This document shows, in pieces, positions 57,052 to 64,000 of a stretch of 64,000 nt of DNA (the stretch's first letter is position 1; the number at the start of each line of letters is the position of its first letter). Both the position numbers and the translations under genes were made by a program. This DNA is from Microcaldota archaeon. GTDB lineage: Archaea > Micrarchaeota > Micrarchaeia > Micrarchaeales > CABMGC01. The notes under the pieces are model-generated. The model ran no database searches and was not told the origin of the DNA. It saw only the letters and a program-made list of their open reading frames with translations. The stretch spans positions 1 to 64,000 of the forward strand of contig DAHXNY010000003.1 in assembly GCA_027365175.1 (NCBI GenBank), written 5' to 3'.

Positions 57052-58761
57052 ATGGATGATTTATCACAGGCCATAAGGAAGTACGCTTTGAAGAATGCGG
57101 CAGAGCATGGAAGCGCCCGTGATTCGGCTGTTCTTGCCAAGGTCCTCTCCCTGGATCCTTCTTTGAAGAAGGATATGAAGGCGCTTGCGACGCAGGTAGC
57201 TTCGGTAGTAAAGGAGATAAACGCCATGGACAAAGGCGCACTGCAGAAAGCCTATTCCGAATATAAAGAGGAGTTTGAGAAGGAGCATTTGGAAAAGGCT
57301 GCAAAGAGCGCATCGCATAATTTTTATGTTGAAGGGGCCGTGGAAGGGAGCTTCAAGACAAGGTTTGCCCCGGAACCCAGCGGCTATATGCACATAGGAC
57401 ATGCGAAAGCTGTCTTCATAGAGACGGAGCTTGCGAGGATATACAGGGGCAGCGTCAGCCTTTATTTCGATGATACAAATCCTGCAAAGGAGAGGCAGGA
57501 GTTTGTAGATGCCTTGAAGAAGGATGCGAAGTGGCTTGGGCTCTCCTTTTCAGATGAGTATTACGCAAGCGACAATATCAGCTATGAATACAAATGTGCG
57601 GAGAAGCTGATAAAGAAAGGCCATGCATACGTCTGCTTCTGCAGTGCTGACACTATCGGAGAGAAGAGGAGCGGAGGCGAGGGATGCGGGCACAGGAACC
57701 AGACCGAGGACGCGAACCTAAGCTTCTGGAAGAACATGATAAACGGAGAATACGGGGAGAACCAGGTATCGCTGAGGTTCAAGGGGGATATGAAGGCGCT
57801 TAACACAGTGATGAGGGATCCCGTATTGTTCAGGATAAAGAAGGATGTGCATTACAGGCAAGGAGACAAGTATGTCGCTTGGCCATCCTACGATTTCAAT
57901 ACTCCGGTAATAGATTCCATCAAGGGAATAACGCATGCCGCAAGGAGCAAGGAGTATGAGTTGAGGGATGAGCTTTACGATAAGCTATTGGACCTTCTTG
58001 AGATGAGGAAACCGAGGATAATAGAGTTCTCAAGGTTCGAGATAGCAAACAATATGACAAGCAAAAGGAATACCAACAAGCTCATAGAGGATGGGCTTGT
58101 CTCAGGATATGATGACCCCAGGCTCGTGACCATCACAGCGTTGAGGAAGAGAGGGGTAAGGCCGGAAGCGATACGCGATTTTGTTCTTAGGTCAGGGATG
58201 GGCAAGTCAGAGAGCAGGTCAAGCATGGAGGAGCTGCTTGCGTTGAACAGAAGGGCAATAGACGAGAGTTCAAAGAGGCTCTTCTTTGTAAGGGAGCCTG
58301 TCAGGCTGGAGGTTGCAGGCATAGATAAGATCGAGGTTAAGCTTCCTCTTCACCCTAGCGCAGAGCTGGGCCACAGGGAGTACAGCTGCAGCGGCGTTTA
58401 TTACATAGACAGGAACGATGCTGACGCTCTTGAAGTTGGCAGCATGGCGAGATTGAAGGGAGCCTTCAACATAAGAGTAATAGAGGCATCAGACAACCTG
58501 TTAAGGGCGGAATACAAAGGTACGGAGAAGATTGACGCGCTTATAATGCAATGGGTTTCCGAGGGCAATTTCGTGCAGGCAAACCTCACATTGATAGGGG
58601 AGCTGCTCAAGGATGACGAGTTCAATAGAAATAGCATGGTGAAGGTTAATGGATACGCGGAGAGCTATGCATCAGGGCTTAAGGACAATGACACGGTGCA
58701 GTTCGAGAGGATAGGCTTCTTCAAGTTCGACGCTAAAGATGGAACCTTCTTTTCCTTGTGA
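57052..58761 (+). CDS. gltX: glutamyl-tRNA synthetase (archaeal)
   Basis: RFAPEPSGYMHIGHAKA HIGH motif, archaeal GluRS layout. Confidence 0.95.
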   Translation: MDDLSQAIRKYALKNAAEHGSARDSAVLAKVLSLDPSLKKDMKALATQVASVVKEINAMDKGALQKAYSEYKEEFEKEHLEKAAKSASHNFYVEGAVEGSFKTRFAPEPSGYMHIGHAKAVFIETELARIYRGSVSLYFDDTNPAKERQEFVDALKKDAKWLGLSFSDEYYASDNISYEYKCAEKLIKKGHAYVCFCSADTIGEKRSGGEGCGHRNQTEDANLSFWKNMINGEYGENQVSLRFKGDMKALNTVMRDPVLFRIKKDVHYRQGDKYVAWPSYDFNTPVIDSIKGITHAARSKEYELRDELYDKLLDLLEMRKPRIIEFSRFEIANNMTSKRNTNKLIEDGLVSGYDDPRLVTITALRKRGVRPEAIRDFVLRSGMGKSESRSSMEELLALNRRAIDESSKRLFFVREPVRLEVAGIDKIEVKLPLHPSAELGHREYSCSGVYYIDRNDADALEVGSMARLKGAFNIRVIEASDNLLRAEYKGTEKIDALIMQWVSEGNFVQANLTLIGELLKDDEFNRNSMVKVNGYAESYASGLKDNDTVQFERIGFFKFDAKDGTFFSL

Positions 58762-58801
58762 TTAAGGAAAAGTTTTTAGTCTTGAATGCATAGGTAATAG
58801 C

Positions 58802-59461
58802 ATGGAGTTTGACAATATAATATGGCTAGGCCATGCCTCTTTCGCCATAAGGGCAGGCAGCAAGCTGGTCTACATAGACCCTTTTAGACTAGGCTCTTTC
58901 AATGAGCGTGCGGATACGATACTTGTCACACACCCGCATTTCGACCACTTCAGCATAGAGGATATAAAGAAGGTGGCGACGGATGAGACTGAGATATTTT
59001 TACCTAATGATTCCGTGCACGAGGTGAAAGTTGGCAAGGTTTCAGGTGTTGAACCTTTAAAGAGCTACTCTTCAAACGGGATAAAGTTCACGACCCTTCC
59101 CGCTTACAATAACCAGAGTGAGCGCCTGCAGTTCCATCCGAGGTCAAACGGGTGGGTGAGCTACATAATCGAGGCTGATGGAATTAAGATATTCCATCCT
59201 GGCGATACCGACCATGTAAAGGAGATGGACGGCATTGATGTCGATGTCGCACTGCTGCCCATAGGAGGCACGTACACGATGGATGTTGACCAGGCAGTAG
59301 AAGCCGCGAAGAGGATAAGGGCAAAAGCGTTCGTACCTATGCACTATAAAGCAGTTCTTGGTAAGGAAAAGGCATCTGAAGCTGAACAGAAATTCCTTAA
59401 GAACGTGAAGGACAGCATGCTGCTGAAAGAAGCTACTGAGCCTTACTACTCCTTCGGCTGA
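58802..59461 (+). CDS. metallo-beta-lactamase fold hydrolase (UlaG-like)
   Basis: TILVTHPHFDHFS, FHPGDTDHVKEM, VPMHYKAV. Confidence 0.93.
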   Translation: MEFDNIIWLGHASFAIRAGSKLVYIDPFRLGSFNERADTILVTHPHFDHFSIEDIKKVATDETEIFLPNDSVHEVKVGKVSGVEPLKSYSSNGIKFTTLPAYNNQSERLQFHPRSNGWVSYIIEADGIKIFHPGDTDHVKEMDGIDVDVALLPIGGTYTMDVDQAVEAAKRIRAKAFVPMHYKAVLGKEKASEAEQKFLKNVKDSMLLKEATEPYYSFG

Positions 59462-60230
59462 GAAGCAGAAGTATCTCCCTTGCAGTCGATAATATCTCTT
59501 CAGGCTTCATTGCGAATAGCCTTGCTTCATTGTTCCCGAGCTTTTCAGACATGTTTGAGGATTCCTCTTTGGTGATCCCTAATGAATGCCTTGAATCTAT
59601 GAATGCATTGCGCAATCTCTTCTTCTTGTGCTGCATAAGCAGATTTATGATGTGTGATTCTTCCTCTGTTATCTCGGTCTTTAATGGTTTTACGTATATT
59701 ACCGCAGAGTCTACTCGCGGTATAGGGCTGAAGTTTCCCTTCTTTACATCCAGGATCTTGGTCACGCGGACGCATAGGTGCGACATTACGCTAAGCCTTG
59801 AGTAATCCTTTGTACCGGGCTGTGCAAGCATATGCCCTACAAACTCTTTCTGCAGGCATAGAATCGCCTGCAGCCTGTTTTCTATAAGGAACTCTATCAC
59901 CTTGCTGGACAGGTTGTAAGGGACATTTGCAATCATTATCTCTATCTTGTATCTTTCCAGCATGTCGTTGCCTAGCTTGAAGAAATCAGCATTGATAAGC
60001 TTAAGGTTCTTGTCTCTCATCGTTGCGTTTAGTATTTTGCATAGGGTTTCGTCCTTTTCCACCGCCAGTACGAACTTTGCCTTCTCGCATAGCTTCTTTG
60101 TCAGTATTCCCCTGCCGGGCCCCAGCTCTATTACATTCTTCCCTTCGGCATGAACTGCCTCTATCTCAGCTATGTGTTCATTAACAAGGAAGACCTGTCC
60201 CAGTTTCTTTTTTGGCCTTGGGTTAAGCAT
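59433..60230 (-). CDS. ksgA: 16S rRNA dimethyladenosine transferase KsgA
   Basis: KKLGQVFLVN, VIELGPGRGILTKKL, MIANVPYNLSSKVI. Confidence 0.95.
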   Translation of the reverse strand: MLNPRPKKKLGQVFLVNEHIAEIEAVHAEGKNVIELGPGRGILTKKLCEKAKFVLAVEKDETLCKILNATMRDKNLKLINADFFKLGNDMLERYKIEIMIANVPYNLSSKVIEFLIENRLQAILCLQKEFVGHMLAQPGTKDYSRLSVMSHLCVRVTKILDVKKGNFSPIPRVDSAVIYVKPLKTEITEEESHIINLLMQHKKKRLRNAFIDSRHSLGITKEESSNMSEKLGNNEARLFAMKPEEILSTAREILLLLSRRSSKAQ

Positions 60231-60294
60231 GAGAAAACCGATTAAAGCAGTAATATAAACTGTTATTATTAATTAATAAGTGTGCGGTAGTCTT

Positions 60295-61626
60295 ATGAAG
60301 GGGCAGTCTGCTATAGAGTTCATATCCGTATACGGGTTTATGCTGATAATAGCGTCGCTTTTCATAGCGCTGGTAGTTCTGTTTGCATTTTCAGCGCAGA
60401 ACTCGATACAGACTTCGCAGTGCAGCGGATTTTCCGGTTTCTACTGCTCAAGTGCACAGGTAGTGTACAATGCAGTGGCTAGAAACTCTCTGGTGTTTTT
60501 GGCTCTTGATACTGAGCAGAGCGCTCCGGTAAATGTCATAGGAATAAATGTGATAATAGATAATGGCACATATGCAGGGACTTGTTTGCCTGCGGTTGCC
60601 GTTCCGACTAGTCCCATAGACTGCATTATCGGGGTGAATAGCATAACAAGGGTAGGGCAGCAGGTAATAGGCTCCTATAGCATAAACGGGCAGTACTGCA
60701 ATTCGCCGTTATATAGAGTTACTGTAGAGAACTGCACATATCAGAATGTTACATATGCAGGTTCGTTCTCGACATTCGTTTCCAATCATCTTAGCCTCGG
60801 ATATGGAAATCCACCTGTAGCCCCAACCGTAGTTGGCGCAGTAAGCGGCAGTTTGTATACCCCGTGGAGTATTGCCATGGCTCCTTCAGGAGCATATGCT
60901 TATGTTCCAGAGACTTTTGGCAGCAGTTCTGGTTACGGCGATATAGCCGTAATAAGTACGTCGACCAATTCAATAACGAACAGATTCGGCGCGGGCTCAT
61001 TTGAATTTCCCATGGATGCACCGATAGCTCCGGCAGGAAGCTATGCATATGTGACAAATGAGGGGTTTACCGGAGTGCCGTATATAGACGCTATCAGCAC
61101 ATCAACCGGATCCGAATTATACCAGATAACATTGACGAACTTATGGCCTCAAAGTTTGGCCTTCTCGCCTTCAGGCTCATATGCATATATGCTTGGAAGT
61201 TCCAATGTGTTGGTGCTCAACCCCTCTACCAGGCAGATAACAGGCTCGATAAACAGCCAGGCGTTTAATACTCCGCTTGCAATAGCGTTCGCCCCTAACG
61301 GCGCGTATGCGTATGTGACAAACTCAGGTGGCAACAACGTACTGGTTATCAACACAGCAACAGGCACCGTATCAAATTCTATAACGTCCGCAACATTCCA
61401 GAATATTGACACGTTGACAGTATCTCCTGACGGCGCATACCTGTATGTAGGTTCATCAAACAAGATATTCATAATAAGCACGGCGACAGGCAAGATAGTG
61501 GATATGTTTACTTCTGGACTAGACAACCCAACGGGCATGGCGTTTACTCCCAGCGGCTCCCTCTTATACGTAGTTAATTATAACTCTGGGAATGTGATAA
61601 TAGTTAACCCTGGGACTTACAAATAG
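60295..61626 (+). CDS. class III signal peptide (pilin-like) protein fused to YVTN-type beta-propeller
   Basis: MKGQSAIEFISVYGFMLIIASLFIALVV; repeated GAYAYVTN...VLVINTATG. Confidence 0.85.
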   Translation: MKGQSAIEFISVYGFMLIIASLFIALVVLFAFSAQNSIQTSQCSGFSGFYCSSAQVVYNAVARNSLVFLALDTEQSAPVNVIGINVIIDNGTYAGTCLPAVAVPTSPIDCIIGVNSITRVGQQVIGSYSINGQYCNSPLYRVTVENCTYQNVTYAGSFSTFVSNHLSLGYGNPPVAPTVVGAVSGSLYTPWSIAMAPSGAYAYVPETFGSSSGYGDIAVISTSTNSITNRFGAGSFEFPMDAPIAPAGSYAYVTNEGFTGVPYIDAISTSTGSELYQITLTNLWPQSLAFSPSGSYAYMLGSSNVLVLNPSTRQITGSINSQAFNTPLAIAFAPNGAYAYVTNSGGNNVLVINTATGTVSNSITSATFQNIDTLTVSPDGAYLYVGSSNKIFIISTATGKIVDMFTSGLDNPTGMAFTPSGSLLYVVNYNSGNVIIVNPGTYK

Positions 61627-61650
61627 GTTCTTGAGCAGAAGATGTGCAGG

Positions 61651-62319
61651 TTATCTCGACATGCTGGAGATTATGCTGCGATAAGTGGATCTTTTCTTTT
61701 CTATGACCTTTATCCTGTTTGTCCTACGGGTTGCGATTCTCTTCAGCTTTACCGCCTTCTTCTTCCTGAAGAACTTCAGTAATCCTGACTCTGTCACCTT
61801 TATCTCGTAATTCACCCTGCTCATGAAGTCAGAGTGCTTCTGAAGCAGTTTGTCATAATAGACTGCCTTCCTGTTTATGTCTGAGGAGAAATTGTCATAG
61901 TATTTTGCTATGGAGCTTACGCTGCGTGACTTGCACGTTAGCCCTATCAGAAGTAGGGTTGCAAGGTCATTGCCAAATATCGAAGAATAACCTACTGCAA
62001 GAGCCTCTATGTGCTTCAGATACTCCTTCGTCTCATTTCTGGACATTGTCTTTGTGTTGGCTATCACATTTGGCATGCAGAATATCTCATAATCATAGTT
62101 GTTCAATACGCCCTTGACATTTGATACGTGAGTGTCGAGCTGATCCTTCGCCTCCTTGTTTTGCTGCCTTCCGGATCCCAGTTCTGTCTCCCACCTTCTC
62201 CTTATTATATCCTTGAGAGCCGCTTTTTCCAAGCTAACTTTCTCCTGAGGCAGATTAATACTAGTTCCCTCTCTTATCGCCAAACAACCACTTGACTCTG
62301 TTCCCTTAAAATGAAACAA
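61651..62319 (-). CDS. hypothetical protein
   Basis: 222-aa ORF, basic C-terminus. Confidence 0.6.
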   Translation of the reverse strand: MFHFKGTESSGCLAIREGTSINLPQEKVSLEKAALKDIIRRRWETELGSGRQQNKEAKDQLDTHVSNVKGVLNNYDYEIFCMPNVIANTKTMSRNETKEYLKHIEALAVGYSSIFGNDLATLLLIGLTCKSRSVSSIAKYYDNFSSDINRKAVYYDKLLQKHSDFMSRVNYEIKVTESGLLKFFRKKKAVKLKRIATRRTNRIKVIEKKRSTYRSIISSMSR

Positions 62320-62356
62320 ACTCTCAAGCTAGTATTTTAAATATATGTGTGGCTGC

Positions 62357-63865
62357 TCAGAATAAGTATATTGCGAATTGCCTGATGAATCTCTTGATTC
62401 CCTGGTAAAATGGATTGGAGTTCCTCTTCACGTCCTTGACCAACGGGCTGTATTTGCGTTTCTCCTCTGCCGAGAGCTGGCCCTCCTTTACTATCTCCTG
62501 CTTCTTGCCATCGACTATCTGAGTCTCGGTCTTTGATATTATCTCTTTCTTCATCATCGCATACCATTCGTCAAGGGAGTTGCCTTTCCTCTTTATCATA
62601 TTGATGAAGTCTGACATATGTATCTTTCTTCTCTTTCCCGTCCTGTCCTCTTCGGCAGCAGGAATCAGCGCTGCCTTGTCGCAGATCTCTTCTATATCCG
62701 CCTGTGAGAAACCCATGGTGGCCCTTGCCAGCCTCCCATAGGACATGTGCCCCAGAGGCATGTTCCTCGTATTATAGATGAATGCGCTCTTCCTTGTCTT
62801 GTAGTCAGGAGGAGGTATGTATATCGATTCGCCGAATCTCTTGCTTCTCTTAAGTGCAGGATCTATGTCCCAAGGCTGGTTTGTTGCGCCTATGACAAAT
62901 ATCCCTTCGGGATTCTTCTCCACTCCATCCATCTCCTGGAGGAACTGGTTTACTGCCATGCGCATGAAGCTCTGGCTCTCCCCTCCGCCGCCTCCTGATC
63001 TCTTTGTTCCAAGGGCATCAAGCTCGTCGAAGAATATGACTACAGGAGTATTTGCCCTGGCCTGCTCGAATATCGCGTGCATGTTCTTTTCTGTGTTGCC
63101 TGCATACATATCGACTATCTCATTTATCGCTGCGATTATGACCTTGGATTTTGTCTCTCCCCCTATTGCATTCACGAAATAAGTTTTCCCGCAACCTGGC
63201 GGACCATAGAATATGACGCCAAGGCCGAGCTTCTTCCCGTAAGCCTTGAGCAGCTCCGGCTTCTTTATCGCAAGCACTATGTTCTCGTATATGAGCTTCT
63301 TCTCCTTCTTCATTCCGACTACGTCGTCGAAGTTTATCTTCGACTCGTGCCACTTGACCTTCTTTATCTGCCCTTCCTCCACTACGGTTGACTTTGAACC
63401 GGTTGAATTGTCTTCCTGCTTCTGGCTGTCATTTACAAGGACCTTGTCCTTCTTACTCTCCAGGGCCTCAAGCCTTGCCCTTGCCTGCTCATAGTCCGGG
63501 TTCCTCGACAGAGCCTTTTCATACCACTCCTTTGCTCCCTGATAATCCTTCTGGTACTCTGCTATTATGCCCATGATGTACGGTGCGTCATGGCTGTCCG
63601 GCTCGAGCTCCAACACCTTCTCGGCATCACGCAGCGCATTTTCGTATTTGTTAAGTATGGCGTATGCAAGGGCCCTGTTGAAGTATGCACTTGCATATTC
63701 AGGATCCTGCTTTATTGCCTTGGAATACAGCTCTATTGCCCCCTCAAACTCGTTGTTCTCGAAAAGAGTGCCGGCCTTTTTGTAAGTCTCCTTGGCTGCA
63801 GTACTTGGCGCATGCTTGCTGCTAGTGGAGGTATCTGTCGCATCACTGGCTGCCATAAATATCAC
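62357..63865 (-). CDS. TPR-AAA+ ATPase fusion (single AAA, Cdc48/Vps4-type)
   Basis: TPR repeats ELYSKAIKQDPEYASAYFNRALAYA..., Walker A GPPGCGKTYFV, Walker B VVIFFDELDALG. Confidence 0.92.
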   Translation of the reverse strand: MIFMAASDATDTSTSSKHAPSTAAKETYKKAGTLFENNEFEGAIELYSKAIKQDPEYASAYFNRALAYAILNKYENALRDAEKVLELEPDSHDAPYIMGIIAEYQKDYQGAKEWYEKALSRNPDYEQARARLEALESKKDKVLVNDSQKQEDNSTGSKSTVVEEGQIKKVKWHESKINFDDVVGMKKEKKLIYENIVLAIKKPELLKAYGKKLGLGVIFYGPPGCGKTYFVNAIGGETKSKVIIAAINEIVDMYAGNTEKNMHAIFEQARANTPVVIFFDELDALGTKRSGGGGGESQSFMRMAVNQFLQEMDGVEKNPEGIFVIGATNQPWDIDPALKRSKRFGESIYIPPPDYKTRKSAFIYNTRNMPLGHMSYGRLARATMGFSQADIEEICDKAALIPAAEEDRTGKRRKIHMSDFINMIKRKGNSLDEWYAMMKKEIISKTETQIVDGKKQEIVKEGQLSAEEKRKYSPLVKDVKRNSNPFYQGIKRFIRQFAIYLF

Positions 63866-63913
63866 TTTAACATATCAGTATCCAGATTTATATTTATTGT
63901 CTATGATGCACAA

Positions 63914-64000
63914 TCATATCCTGTCAAGGAAGAGGTTCAGTTCCTTGTCAACTGCGACTATGCCTGGATTCTCCCTCGGCACGTTCTTCAACGAATGGCT
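63914..64000 (-). CDS. 3' end of a gene extending beyond the window
   Basis: frame SHSLKNVPRENPGIVAVDKELNLFLDRI*. Confidence 0.4.
   Translation of the reverse strand, partial: SHSLKNVPRENPGIVAVDKELNLFLDRI

Overview
A gene-dense archaeal chromosomal window, probably DPANN/Micrarchaeota-like. The archaeal assignment rests on aIF5A, S24e, S27ae, RpoE1/Spt4, SepF with two FtsZ, Hel308, an archaeal ATP-dependent DNA ligase and a class III (pilin-like) signal peptide; the phylum is inference. Housekeeping content includes a suf Fe-S operon whose sufB carries an intein, AspRS, GluRS, KsgA, TrmJ, a tRNA-Thr, a complete 2-oxoacid/pyruvate dehydrogenase operon, NAD kinase, AdoMetDC-family decarboxylase, agmatinase and a redox-repair cluster (MsrA, MsrB, MTH1-like Nudix). 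The most unusual signals are: (1) a perfect 126-bp direct repeat of the aIF5A promoter and 5' end (31727-31852 and 34951-35076) bracketing an AT-rich ~3.1-kb cassette of CMP-sugar-type cytidylyltransferase, HAD phosphatase and an extended citrate synthase-like protein; (2) a GC-rich structured island in a very AT-rich gap (about 41155-41275) resembling an IS200/IS605 right end or omegaRNA without tnpB; (3) a Fic-family protein with both the catalytic His and the inhibitory Glu replaced; (4) a SufB intein with a full LAGLIDADG-type core; (5) a PadR/Cys-rich microprotein divergent pair with a perfect inverted-repeat operator candidate; (6) several unusual surface or membrane proteins and gene remnants. 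All calls come from reading sequence and motifs; no database search was run.
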